Assembly: GCA_014549065.1 (NCBI GenBank)
Contig: JACDOX010000007.1
Span: 10,523,648 to 10,587,647 of the forward strand
Reading direction: 5' to 3'
DNA from: Cardinalis cardinalis
Lineage: Eukaryota; Chordata; Aves; Passeriformes; Cardinalidae
DNA length: 64,000 bases
In this document: piece by piece, positions 32,751 to 45,707 of the stretch
Numbering within the stretch: the first letter of the stretch is position 1
How the letters are laid out: each line of letters begins with the position of its first letter
The notes under the pieces: model-generated
What the model was told of the DNA's origin: nothing
Seen by the model: only the letters and a program-made list of their open reading frames with translations
Databases searched by the model: none
Position numbers and translations under genes: made by a program

Positions 32751-35700
32751 TTGTAAGAAAATATTTAGAGCATCTTTGTGACATCTGTGTCTTTCATGGA
32801 AGTACTCATGGTTTCTTTGTGTTCAAGGTTATTCCTATATTCCAATTGCTATTTATGTTTCTTCATGTTTAATATATACTTACCAAAGCACTGTAAATGT
32901 ATTTCTTNTATAATTCCAGTCTCAAGATACATGATATAGGCTTGACTTGGGTTAGTATGTGTGCATTTAAAGGATGACTGTCATGTTAGGACAACAAATG
33001 CTGCTCTTGTTTTGGTAAACTTGGATGGGTTTGGTAATATCATTGGGGAGCTCTTGGATTTTAATAACTTGTTTGAAATTGCTGGCCACAGAGAGAATGC
33101 TCAAAGCTATATAAATAGTAATCTCTATAAGTTTTTTGTTTAATTTTTTTAAAATACCTAGGAGGAAATATTAACTACACAAGTATCTTGTATATTGTGT
33201 CCATCTTTATTTCAGTCTTGCTGGGTTTTGCACATGTACCTGTAGAATCCATATGGGAGAATTGAAGGGGTTTTGTCTTCTCTCTGTAGTGTGTGATGAC
33301 TTTGCACTGAATGAAGTATGCCTTAGATCTGATCTTGCAATGAAAGCATAATTATGAAAACATCTTACTGCCAGCTTTTGTTTTCACAAAAATTAAGAAA
33401 TCACAAAGATTTAGATTTAAATGGTNGGTTTGGGAGGATTTTGGTGGGAGTTAAAACTCATGAGCACAAAGTTTTTAATTGTGAAGCAGTTGGCAAGTGG
33501 TAGAAGATGCTGTGAAGAAAAGATTCTGTATAACCTTCATGAACATTTTACCCTTGATTTTTCCTGTGCTGGCATGGTCATGAAAATAAGTATTCAAAAT
33601 GTCTGGTGTGGTGGTGGTGGATGAAGAGGGAGCAATAAACCCCTGACATTTTCATCACTGTGAAATACACTAACATTTATTTCTACGGAATTAAAAAAAA
33701 TTTTAACTTAGTGGCTTTATATTTGATGTGGAAGTAACTAAACTGCCTATTCAGCATGTCTTCAGAAATCTCACAGGAGAACACTTCTGAGNTAGAGGTG
33801 AAAGGGACAGGTGTTGCTATTTGTGAAAAATAAGAAAAACAGTGCCCTAAACCATGAATGCCTTTTGTGTAACCAGATGTATGAAATACAAGTCATTAAA
33901 ATACAACCAAACCTTGAACAGTGGTGGTGTTTTAGAGAAAAAAAAAATTGTAATCTAGGGGTTTGCTTTTAATTATCCTGTCTTTTAGGTGTTGATACTA
34001 AATTATATGTGGTCAAAATGTACCCACAAATTCAGCAATAAGTCTTCATATACACTCAGTCTTTTAACTGTTGGTTTTCCTTTTTTGGTGCCTCATATTT
34101 CCTACTCTGCAATACTTGGTTAAATATATATCTATTTTAAAAGAATTCTAGTTCTGAACTGTATAATGAACTTGCATTGGCTTTATAGTATGATACTTTT
34201 TTACAAAAAAGCTCTTTCCTATAGACAGTATTCTTATGTCAGACTAAATACATAAATGTTAAAAATAGATGCACATGGTTCATATTCAGTCAATTATAAT
34301 TTAAACATAGTTATTTCACTGATAATGGCTTTATTTTTCTATCCTGAAATGTAGCATTTAAGTGCAAGTTTATTTGATTCTTTCAGCCTTTCCAGAAACA
34401 CGTGCTGGGAAATGTTTGTATTTTGATTAGTAACCTGCAACCAGTCTACTTGGTTAAAAGCATTTATTAATTGAAGCTATATAGAAGGTAAAGTTTTCAT
34501 TAAATATTTTGTTCAAAGGCGAAGTGAATTATTAATTCATTATATAAAACAATGTTTTGATTATATGGGTTTCTTGCATTTAAGTTCTGACACTGATAGT
34601 GCTCAGCCATTTCAAATGGCTGTCTGTTTTAACTGTAGTTTACATTAACAGTTTAAATATACCAGTCTAATGCAATATGATTGAGTTTTAGAGTACTTAA
34701 CACTGTATAAGCTTCAAACAGTAGCATCTGCAATCACTGAAGCCTGTCATTCTAAAGAAAAAGGAAGTTTCTCTGAATCAAAAGAAGAAGNACCACATAA
34801 TATCAATGGATTTAACCATTTTTCAGCTCAGACTACTGTGCTACGTTGCTACTCAATGCTACTGTGACAGTAGCATTCTTACCACTCATATAATGAGCAA
34901 ATGTTGAGGATCAGTAATATTATGGGGAAAAAAGCAAATTGTATGGACTGTAAAAGACCAGGAGATATTGTTGTCCTTTTTTTTTTTTTAAAGAAAATTC
35001 ATCTCAAGAGGGGGCATTTGCTTGCAGACTACTTGACTGAGAGTTGTCTTGGTTTGTGCTTTATTTTGAGTTTAGATGCAGGTTAACCTTTAACTAAAGT
35101 TGTATTTAAAATATAAAAGTGTTTATTTAATAGACATTAGTGAAACACTTCAGTTTACTGTTAACTGTTTAACTTCTGTTTACTTGACTTACCTGATTTT
35201 GTTTCTTGGAAATGTCATTGTTTTGCCTTATAAAATCACTTTGAGGTTTCCTCCAAATGTGGAACTGTCTTTGTCTCAGGCAGGCAAAGTGATGTTACTG
35301 TTGCTTAAGAAAGGATGTTTTTCTTTCACCTGCTGAAGGGGCAGTGTGGTGGTCAGACCAGTCTCAAACTGATCTCTTTTCTAAACAATGCTGCTAGCAG
35401 TGGTTGAAATCATAAAGATACATGGAAAAGCATGTAAGAAATGTTTTCCTTGGGGCAGATAAGACCTGGATTTAACTTAAATATAAAAAGAAAAAAAATC
35501 AAACATTGTGAACATGAAAATGCTTTTAACAGATAAAGTAGGGGTGGAAAAGATATTATTTTTTTACTCTTTTTTCTTTAAAACACTTCTGTGTTTTGAA
35601 CACATCATTTCTCTTGGAACAATTTCTTTAGTAAAAAGCCATACTGTTGGCCATGGGATTTAATTTTTGTCAAAGCCACCTAGAAAATAATTTTAAGTTG

Positions 35701-37556
35701 AACATTTTCTTCATCTACTGGTTTGTGCTCTTAAGTAACATTAAAAAAAATTCTTAAATATATGCCTCTTAGAAACTATATTGTCCGTTTTCACTTGTTG
35801 TCTTTTCCTGAGATATAAATGAAACCTTCATTTGGCTGGGTTGTCCTGCTGTCAAGGTTGAGGTTGCCTGCAACCTTGTTGAGGTTGCCCTGCATGCTTA
35901 AGTAGAAGAAGATGCTTTGTTAGGGCTATTAAACCCCTCACCTAACAACAGTTACCAACTTAAGCCAGAGTAGCATCGTATTTGTATCAGACTTTTGCAG
36001 AATCAACATTTCGTAAACAGTCCTTGGAGCTTGCTTTCCCAAGCATCAGGAAGTAGTCTTGCACCTAGCTAGAATTTATGCTTTAAAATAAAAAAAATGA
36101 AAAAAGTTAAAATCCTAATCTTCAAGTAAGGAATGACTATTTATGAAATTCTATACAAAACATACCTTTTAAAAGGAAAAAAAAAATTTTCTTACAAGAT
36201 GCAAAGGTTAGCTACTAGAAGTACCTTCTTAGCTGTGAGGGCAGCTTACCTAGTCATAATTGGCTNTCAGCTAGTGTGCAGTATGGCCCCTAAAGCACAG
36301 AAAGTGCATCATCAGCCCAAATGCCTCATTATTTGTCAACTTTCTTGTACATGGTTGGTTGCGATCCTGATTGCAAGGAAGTAAGGAAAAAGGGCTGCCT
36401 TCCTTTGGGAAAGAGAAATNGTAAATGCACAGTAAATCCACAGCCTATATTGATCTTAGTGGGGTTGTACTTGTATTATCTAACCTCAGAAGTCTAGTTC
36501 AAAGTGAGATTAGGTGTATCTGTATGGGTTTGCAAAGATATCGAAGCACTTCAGTCCAAAAAACCAAAAAGCTCAGCCCAGCANTGTTAATTGCAGTGGG
36601 CTTCATTTGCTTCAGTAAAGCAGCACTTGGGTTAGTCCTGATCAGTGTCCTTCTAATTCAGAGCTTTGTATACATGATTGAAAACTTGGGGTTTAGCAGG
36701 AACTGAATTACTGTCTGTAGAAATTAAGGAGGAATTAGTGTCTGTGCTCAAATGTAAATCTATTTCTAATGCCAGTTTTGCAAAATAAATGAAGAGTATC
36801 AGTGCTTACATTCCAGTAACCTGTNCAGTGAGGACTAAATATAATTTATTTAGATTTTCACACTTCACTGTGTAACCTTAATAGAGAAATACAAGGTATA
36901 TAATGGGGACAGTCCTATAAAAGCTTTAAAAGTCTGCCTGCCATTCATTCTCACAAATAATGTAATGGTTAAAACTGATTACAACTGATATGGAAATGTG
37001 TTTATAGTACTGGGATAAATTGCATAACAGTTGGGAAAGCTGAAGTTGTTTGAGTTTTTTTGCAAGTTTTGAAGAAAATTTCAGTATTCTAGTCACTAAG
37101 CTTGTATTTTCATAAANGTTCAGTTAGCATTTTTGTCAGAGACTTTTGTCAGCAAAATCTTGGAAGAGAATATCCATTTAGGGACTCTAGCTGGAGGTTT
37201 TTAAATGTTTTTTTTCTTTTTCCTGTAGCACTCTATAGTTTCTTCTAAGATCTTAGGTGCCAGTGCATTAAAGGAATAAAAGAATGTATTTGGAAGATAA
37301 GGAAAGAGATTATTTTGTACCCTATGCTGAATTTTTCTTTTACATCATTTGAAATGTAAATTGATGTTGATATTACAAAGTTTAATTTATTGTTTAAAAG
37401 TGTAGACACCTCTTGAATGTATAATTTTTCTTTTTTATTTTTATAGGAATAAAGGGTTGTTTAATGTTTTCAGTAGAGCTTTCTTGGGGTTTGGAGCTGT
37501 TTTGAACAAAAATATAGCCACCATTTAATGCATATTGGTTTTATGGCTAATGGTCA

Positions 37557-37562
37557 AATAAA
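37557..37562 (+). terminator. Distal polyadenylation signal AATAAA
   Basis: AATAAA followed by GCATTTTTGGCTATATGG and a TTTTACTGTGGCTT element downstream, a good match to vertebrate cleavage signals. Another AATAAA lies at 37448. Sequence beyond this point loses the UTR-like texture. Confidence 0.5.
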
Positions 37563-37582
37563 GCATTTTTGGCTATATGGTT

Positions 37583-40140
37583 TTACTGTGGCTTATTCAA
37601 AAAGCAAATAAGAATTACATTTATAAGTTACCGGCCTTTTTGATAGGAAAGGAATCATCTAAAACATCACACATGGATCCAGCTTGAATTTCATCTAAGC
37701 AATCAAGCTTGTATGGGAAGTGTCTGGTCTATATACCACAGTAAAAAAAAGAAAACAAGCAAGTCACAAATTCTTAGGAATATTTCACTTGCAAAAAGTT
37801 CTATGAAAGAGGATTGTCTNGGTTAATTAGGTGAATAAACCTTTTCAGTCATGTCATGCAAGACCACACAACCATTTGAGTGCAGATTTTCTCTTTTGCT
37901 CAAGTGAAGATTTTCTTTTTTGCTCTTATGTATGAAATCTGCAGCCTGTCCTTCCTTTTGGGATTTCACCAGCATGCCTGAGTAATCTTCTACACCGTCT
38001 GTTGCCCCATGGTGGTGATCACGTTTTCACAACAAATCAGAGCCCACTGATGCTGTTCTTGAATTATTTCTGTTTACATGCATATTGAAGTGAAAGTTTG
38101 TAAGTTTCAAAATAGAGAACACATTGAATGAAACACTAACAGATGGATAGAGCATTGACCTGAAAATATGTTTGGGATTTTGTTAAGAATTGGGATGGTT
38201 GTTAGCCAGCACGTTTTGCTGTTTACAAGGCNTGGCTCTGCCTACTGATTAGTCTTTTCAAGCTTGAGGCCAATAACCCTTCATGATGAANTCATGAATT
38301 CAATAAAATCTCAGTGAAAGGGAGCACAAAGCCAAAACCACCTGTCTGTACAGCTCAGACACAGGATGTGTGTGCACATTGGAATCTCTTACAGGTACAT
38401 AGAGAGCTATCCAAGATGAAAGTTTTGCTGGAAATCCAAATGAACCCATTTATGGAAAGATNTGCTGCTATCTTCACAGCTTGATAGCAAGATGGGTGCA
38501 AGAAGGGCCTTTGGAGGAGATAAGGCAGAAGTAAACTCTGAGCTTGAAGCTATATCATAGCTGACTGCTAGAGGGGAGAAGAGGGCTTTAACTTGCTGAG
38601 TGTTACATGTGATTTTTGGACATGAAGGTGTTCCATTCTTCCACACAAGGTAATCCTTTAAAATCCTTATGGTACTGGCTGCCCCTTATGGTACTGGCTA
38701 CGAGAGGAGTGAGGTGCTCCACCAGGGAGCCAGGAGTGTGGAAGGAGCGCCTTTATATAACACAAAAGAGTCCTAACAAGCAGTCATAGGCAAGAGAACC
38801 TCCCTTTTAACAATCTTGCTTGAATCTGTAACAGTTGGGAATATAAATGTCAAATGACATTCCCCAGTATATATGTTATTTTCATGTCTAGCTTTTTCAT
38901 GCCTTAGTTCAGCGATATAAGCATTTTCAAGCAGTGAATGAATTTATCTTGTCTTCCTTTTCGTACTCAAAGTAAAATATTTTAACTAATATAATAAAAA
39001 TTATTAATATCTGGTTTCATGTCCATTTGGGATTAAGTTTTTTTTTTTTGTCAGTCCTAGTACAATGTAATTAAACTGGGTTTCATGTACTAAAAAATAA
39101 ATATGCAAAGATGGCACGTGCAAAAGCCAATCNGCTAAGAAAACTTGTTTCTTCATTTTGAGTGCCAGAATTAAGAGTTCACAATTAGTTAAAATGAACC
39201 CTGTGAGAAGAACTGAAAGTCATTTGGGGAGACTGGGGTCATTGCTGCTGGTCTCTGGGTTCAGAGCCAGTTCAGATTCCTAGGTCCATCTTCAGGAATA
39301 AGGGGCACCAATATTCTGCTGGAGCATGATAAAAGGCCAGACTCCTCTGTACACTCCTGTACCCTTGTGTGGCCTGACACTGCTACTGGGGAGCTCAAAG
39401 AACTGCAACACTATTTTTAAGCAAAGGTGTTCTGATTAACTTCTGTTTCATTGTATTTAGCACCCACCCACAAAAGATGCAGCATCATTTATAACAGGAG
39501 CCTTTTAGTTCATCTGTGCATCAGGTACAGTTTAAAAATTAGNTAATTGGCACTGATAGAAAAAGGTTTCCTCAGCACTAGCTGTCTCTCAGTCCCAAGG
39601 GTTAATTGCTTAAGGACAGTCAGGTTGCACTGGCACAAATGATGGTGTGAGCTGGGGTGTCAAATGGTAATAACAGGATGGAAAGCTGTGTGAAAACCGT
39701 CACTGTATACTTTGATGTAGCCCAGAGTGCTGTGGGAATAGGAATGCTAATTGCTAATGGGTTTGTTCCTGGTTAAGTGTAATTTTGGCTTTCAGAGCTT
39801 TGTGTGTCAGTACAAATGCCCTGTTCTTTTAGACCTGATAAATTCTCATTTAAATACTGGATGTTACTCCTTGCTGAGTGGTTTGTCCTTTTTGAGCATG
39901 AGAGTCCTCAGCCCTGATCTGGGTAACTCTGCTCATGCATGTTCATACAAATGTCATGGAAATGTAGTGTAGCTCTTTGCATTCAATTATACAGATTCCA
40001 AGTTAGCATAAGGTTGCTGCTTTCAAACGGGGCCAATTTGCCTATGTATAACACTTAGCTTAAAAGGATGCAGTGACTCCAGCATTCAGGTAACCGTGCC
40101 AAAAACTGAAATATATTTTGCCTACAAAGTTACTTGTTGC
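37583..40140. other. Intergenic sequence downstream of PTPN3
   Basis: No coding exon is recognised. The sequence is unique-looking and moderately AT-rich, with one short tandem duplication (38665-38700). Confidence 0.6.
38665..38700 (+). repeat. Short tandem duplication (CTTATGGTACTGGCT)
   Basis: CCTTATGGTACTGGCTGC is followed directly by CCTTATGGTACTGGCTA, giving two near-identical 18-base copies. Confidence 0.8.
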
Positions 40141-40165
40141 TGCCTCCTGACTGGTTGTGAGTGGG

Positions 40166-40345
40166 GGGTTTTGTGGTTTTTTTGTTGTTGTTTGTTTGTT
40201 TGTTTTTTGGGTTTTTTTGTTTGTTTGTTTGTTTTTTTAGGAATAGTCAGGGCTTAATTATTTTTGTCAGTCCGGCTGGGTTGATTTTTCATTTGTTTTG
40301 TGATATTTTTCGTGCTTTGTTTTGGGTTTTTTGTTTTGTTTTGGG
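40166..40345 (+). repeat. T/G-rich low-complexity tract
   Basis: Runs of (TTTG)n and poly-T, densest at 40168-40238, continuing as GTTTTGGGTTTTTTGTTTTG near 40320-40345. An 86-codon open frame here (FFLLFVCLFF-like) is an artefact of the repeat. Confidence 0.85.
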
Positions 40346-40954
40346 CTTTTATTTTAGTTTTAGAAACACTATTACAAGAAAATCTCCCCACATTGTACTG
40401 CTGAGGACACTTGCATTTTGAATAGAGGATGTTGTTTTGTTGTCAGTAGGAACAGCTCTCAGTACTGTGATATTCCATCTCTGCTACCTCAGTTACTCTG
40501 CCTGCTCTATCAAATGAGATGTCAGTGCATGAGCAAATGTCTCAAGCTGTCTCAGGCACCCAGCTGGGAAACTGCCACCTCTGTGGGAACTCTTTCTTAT
40601 ACAGTGGATATTCCTCCTACTTAGGTAAGAAAAGCAGGAACTGAGGAGAAGTAGAACTTCCAGCTGAAGGAAAGTTAGGACTGAACATAGCCTAGATGCT
40701 ATGCAGGATGCAGGAAACCTACAGAACCCAAGAGTTATTAGACCCGCTGAAGACTGGAGGATAACCACTTACAAGGAGCTGGCTATGCTTCTTTCTCCTC
40801 CTCATTCCCCTTGGATTTTTACTAAGAGAAACAAGCTCTCCTNTTGCAGTGTGTTGCAATATCCTCTTTCAGCTATTCCAGTCCCTCCAAGTGCACCAAT
40901 ACAGTCTCCCTTCCCCTTCCCCTGCCCCTGCCCCTTGCTAAGTGCTGTCCGTCA

Positions 40955-41445
40955 AGCTTAACATTCCAGCAAGGGCGTCGTCTGGTTGGTGGAGTTCAAA
41001 AGATGCTCCTCAGCCCTGGGCTTATTGGCCTGTCTAGGTGTCAATGTCCCCTGAGACTCCCCCCCTTCCACCTGGTTGGTGGCACACCTACCCCTTCTCC
41101 TCCCCCTTTCCCCGGGCTTAAAAAGATNCGGGACCATGCGGTCTTCATTCTGTTGGAGCTATTACCAAGATTTGGAGATCTGTGACCATGGAATAAAACT
41201 CTGGATTACCCCTCCGGCAGAATCCATGTCCTTTTCCTCTTCNCCTCTCCTGAAGCCTTTCCACCAGTGGTAACACTGAGTCCCTGCCTGCCTGGACTTG
41301 TTCCAGTGCCTAGCTGCAACATCCAGCCAGCCAAAGGTGTCTCTGAGGTGAAACACCACCGCTGCAGCCTTTGGTCCAGCAGCAAGGGTCAGACGAGCCC
41401 AGGCATGGTCCACCCGGTAATATTGGGATCATATTCCAATACTCT
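40955..41445 (+). mobile_element. Probable endogenous retrovirus LTR (solo)
   Basis: GC-rich block with LTR layout. A C-rich U3-like part repeats CTGGTTGGTGG at about 40982 and 41071. A TATA-like GGGCTTAAAAAGAT follows at about 41115. Next come GGGACCATGCGGTC, ACCAAGATTTGGAGATCTGT and GGAATAAAACTCTGG, with the poly(A) signal at about 41193, then a U5-like part running to about 41420. The words match repeated avian LTR sequence as I recall it. I see no flanking gag, pol or env frame. The ends are uncertain, and a small stem-loop (CTGTGGCA, AGAGG, TGCCACAG) lies just beyond at 41459-41479. Confidence 0.5.
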
Positions 41446-41479
41446 CCATCTTCAATCCCTGTGGCAAGAGGTGCCACAG

Positions 41480-44400
41480 CCAGTCATCTGTTTTCTCATG
41501 GCTTGATGCTGTTTTTTTCCTGTTTGGCCTTGGTTATTCAGCTTCAACCTCTATGGCAGCAACTGCTCAGAACTGGCCTGGCTTACAACTCCTCAGCTGT
41601 GTAACTGAGAAGCCCCTTGGCAAGTGCTCTTACAGGAGTCCTAAAGATTTGTCTAAATTGCATTACTTTCAAATATTATCTCCTTATCAAGACAGGATAG
41701 GAAGGGGATGTATAGAGAGAATGAGATAGTAGTGTATGTGAGCACATGTATAGAAGAGAAAACAGAACATTTAAGTGAATAACAAAAGTAGCTCCAAAAT
41801 TGGACAGAGAACACATACATTCAGTTTGACATCTCANCCATAAACAGTATTAAAAAGGGTCAATCTAAAATAAAGCTAGCCATACAGGTATTATAAACAA
41901 TACNTATAAATAAAGAGTGGGGTTTTTCTAGAGTGCTACAGTAGTCTTTGTACTGAAGTAAAAACTTGATTCAAACTAATGAAAAAAATCTGTATATAAG
42001 CTGCTTTTATTATTTATATGCATAGGATTTTGCTTTTGTAGATTTCTGTAATGCATGCATAATTGACTACTTCAAGTGACACTGAAACTTGCTTGCTTTA
42101 TTGCCATCTGCATAAACTGTTTGCTCTTCTGTCATAACAAGGTTATGTAGATTGAGGATTATTTTAAGAGTAATGACCTAGGAAAGTGATTTCCTGGTAT
42201 TTCAGGGAGTTTAGATGGCAGAGAATAGGGAAAACAAAATACTTTATGTAGCAATGATTACATTCAGTGTATATTCAAGCACTGGTTTATATATCATGCC
42301 TTTTGCCCTAATCAAGCCATTTATTATTCAAGTTTGTAATCTGATGCAGTTAAGGTGCTTGATGCTGAGCACATAACTATCAAATGCAATCCCACTTCCA
42401 ATGAGCTTTTGGGTTAGTGCAGAGGAGGGACAGAACAGTTTATTCATGCACAGTCAACCAAGCCATGGTATATAAGGAAACAGAGGTATGACACAAAGGT
42501 TAAATATAGGAGAAAATAACTTCTTTAATAACTGCTCAATTACAGAAATGAAGCAGATATAACTTCAGCAGATATTTGAAGAGCAGAAGTTTAGCTGTGT
42601 GAGCTGATGGAATTACCAAAGCAACCAAGTGCAAAGGGAAAGATACTGCATGGAACCTGGATTATCCAAGTTTAGCAAGTGAGAGAGCATAAAGTCATAG
42701 AAACTGGAAGTACAACACTGGCAACATGCCTTGAGAGGAAGCCCTCAGTGCTTTCTGCACAGAGCCCTTTCTGCAAAGATAATTGAAACCCTGGGCACAA
42801 CCTTGTTCTCACTGTGTTCCTGTTGCTTCACAGAAATTGCTCCTTCATGGAATTGTGCTAATTGTTTAAAATGCTTACAGAAAAAAGTCTTGGTAGATTT
42901 CATGCCTTCCCTGTTGGGGACAGTGAGAGGATGTAGCTAGAGCTGAAGTTCAGCAGAAGAGGATGCATTTTTNTATAGGTCCCCGCAGACGAGGTACTTT
43001 GCCAAGCAAGGTTTGTTTTACAGTCCTGTGAGAGGCAGTAATTTGTATTTCCCCCAAGGTTAGCTGCAGAATCTCATGGTCACAGAGCAAAGCAATTGGA
43101 CGAGGGAAGAGAATTTGAGGGCCAAGTTGTAGTTGTCTGCCCATGCCAGGGCTGATGCCAGAATTCCCAGGCTGACTACCAGAATGATTTACCCATATTC
43201 CATGGGATGCCCTACCCTTGGAAAATACTCTGTGAAGCACAATTCTAGAAGATTTTCACACTAAAAATGATTGGATTGCTGTCTGTGGCTGGTGGCAAGG
43301 AAGCAATAGGTTTGAATGGCTGCATCAGTACTAGGAAGTTTACAAGATGGTGAAACATTTGGTTCTCCCAGGATGAATTTTTTTCACCCTACTCAAGTGT
43401 GGCAACTCACTATCCTCTCAAAAAGAAGGATTCNTTGCAGAGCTGCACTTTGCTCCCCCTCTAGCAATGATTGTCCCTTCCTTATCCCAGTTTGCTCTCC
43501 TCCACCACTCACAACACATGTGCCTCCCCTGCACATGCAGCATGCACTGCTAAATTCTGGTCATGCTGAGTGGGTAGAAGTGGGTGAGTTGCTGTTGTGC
43601 TGGAACAGATGGTGTCTGCAATGCAGCCACTAGTTATGTTCATGTGTTGTAGGAGGTTGCTAAAGGAAAAGGGGAAAATTTAGAGTTTTTGTTGAAAAGG
43701 CTGGTTACTTTTCTCTTAATTATTTGGATTGAAACAATTGGAAAGTTGANGTTAGTTTGTTGGGTTTTTTCAATGGCCAGTGGTTGTCAGCTGTTTGATT
43801 TATTTAGATGACATGTACTGAGCCAAGGTAACCCAAGGAGGAAAGGAATCTAATCAGTTATTTTTTGTTTCTTGATAGCTAAGATTTCTGAACCACAGTC
43901 TACAACTTCCAGGTGTTCCCTTCTGTTGTATCCCCATCATTTATTGCAAGCAAGACCCCTACTCAGGTCAGCTGCCGCTTGTACCATGCCTGCCCAGTCT
44001 GGCACCGTGGCCTGGAAGTTGCCCACGTTCCCTCACAAGGAAAAACCTGCAGCCACCCACTAGGCTTCCCCTGTGGGTCCCTGAAATCTCTCGGTCTCAT
44101 GTCTCTCACCAGAACTTGCCCAGGCCTACATGTCCATCCTGAGGCAGCTGCAGCACTGAGAATCTCTTCACCACTTTCTGCCCCCAGGGCTGGCAGCTTG
44201 TGCCCCTGCCCTCAGAGACCCCCCCCTCCATGTGGGGTGATAATTCACATATGTTGTATGGTTTTCAGAGCTTAATTTTTCTTGCTGAGTGGTGTAAGGT
44301 AATTATCAGCCAGTTTCACGTCTTAGATCTCTGCCTGCACCTCCCCACACTCAGCTGTGTGTGGATGGAGGCTGACAACTCTGCCTTTATGAAACCTTTC

Positions 44401-45520
44401 CTTGCTCAACCCCATGACTAATGCACATAATTATTTTTAAAGCAGCTCTGGATGCCACTGCAGTACGCTTCCATGTGCACACAGAAATGTGTATTTACAT
44501 TCATCTGGCATTTGTGAACCCCAGATTTCCTTGTAACCTTATTCCTACTGTGCTGCTTAAAGAAATACTTTGCAGCACCTGTGTCATGGTGGAGAGCCAG
44601 TGTGAGTGATCTGGATAGCCAGAGATACAAAGCAGTGACTGTAATATATACAAATAAAGAGAAACATTTAAAGAGATCTAATTTCATGGCACATTATTAA
44701 ACTCCTGTATTACCAAAGTCCCCTGAGGTTCCTCTGCTTCACTCAGTGACCAATTATTTCTCCTTTCCAAACCTAGCTGGATGTGGGGGAAAAAAAACCC
44801 AGCTCAAACCCAAAACAATGAAGAGAGGATCACAAAAAATTCCCCAAATTATGCCCACAAGCCTCTCTCACATTTTATATTCTGGTATGGCAATGTGTTA
44901 AAAGCTAGATTGATTTGATGTGGGTTTTATTAATGAGTTGGAGATGTTGGTTGCTTGTAACATGTTTGCTTACTGCAGGTTCACATATAATTAGATCATT
45001 TGTTCCAATGCCTTTCTGGGAGTTGCAATCGAAACCACTTGCTCTGTTATCACTGGACATTGAAGTAATTTTTTTAAGGACCANTTTGCTCTTCTGTTTC
45101 CCATTACCAAGTGCCATTTTTTCTCAAAGTGCTCAACAAAAATCTCTGGTCATTCTGACATGTTCTCCCATAGGCTGATGAGTAATCTGGGTACATTTCC
45201 TCAGGTCTAATCAGTTAAACAAGCTTTCAGGCATTTTCTACCTTACCAGAGTACTCTATGGCTTGTTCTCTTCTGGTATCATCTTGGCTTTTTTACTCTT
45301 TTCCTGGGTGTTATTCTTCTGCCCATCTACTCCTAGCTATGTCAAAGTAGAATGCTCCATTCCTCAGGGCTCCCTTCCCACTGAGTAGTGATCTATCTCT
45401 ATTTTCTTGCTAATGTATTAATTTACATACTTTCCTGGTCATATTGCTGTTCTCCGAGCCTGTTCTATGTCTTTGGCCTTTGATTTTACCCTTATAAATC
45501 CACGTTCTTCTGTCATGCTT
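41480..45520. other. Intergenic sequence
   Basis: No gene is recognised. The stretch around 43.88-44.25 kb is C-rich and open in several frames (up to 120 codons) but shows no domain. The remainder is mixed unique-looking sequence. Confidence 0.55.
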
Positions 45521-45523
45521 CTC

Positions 45524-45579
45524 CTGAATAGATTCCCCTATTTCTATTCTTCTGAATAGATTCCCCTATTTCTNTTCTT
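45524..45579 (+). repeat. Tandem duplication, 28-bp unit
   Basis: CTGAATAGATTCCCCTATTT followed by CTATTCTT (45524-45551) is repeated at 45552-45579. The copies are identical except for an N at the A of CTATTCTT. Confidence 0.85.
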
Positions 45580-45657
45580 CCCAAGTCTCAGGCTGTTTCA
45601 TAGCTCCCAGCAGAGCCAAGTTGCTCTGCTGCTATGCTTCCTCCGCACTGGCAGAGC

Positions 45658-45660
<3 letters not shown>

Positions 45661-45704
<44 letters not shown>
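45661..45704 (+). repeat. (TG)22 microsatellite
   Basis: Uninterrupted TG dinucleotide repeat of 44 bases, then GCGC. It is probably length-polymorphic. Confidence 0.97.

Positions 45705-45707
<3 letters not shown>

Larger units (their letters stand above)
30496..37582 (+). other. PTPN3: PTPN3 3' UTR (maximal extent inferred)
   Basis: AT-rich, T-rich, repeat-free sequence runs from the stop codon to about 37.58 kb with many ATTTA words, typical of a long vertebrate 3' UTR. AATAAA occurs at 32745, 33634, 36087, 36084-region poly-A, 36784, 37275, 37448 and 37557. The last is followed by T/G-rich sequence (TTTTTGGCTATATGGTTTTA) and a change in base composition, so I place the distal end there. 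A UTR ending after 32745 (about 2.3 kb) is the main alternative. Small open frames in this region are not genes. Confidence 0.5.

Noticed and set aside
40161..40421. Hydrophobic 86-codon frame that could suggest a membrane protein
   Set aside because: It is a translation of the T/G low-complexity tract, so the hydrophobic residues come from TTT and TTG runs.
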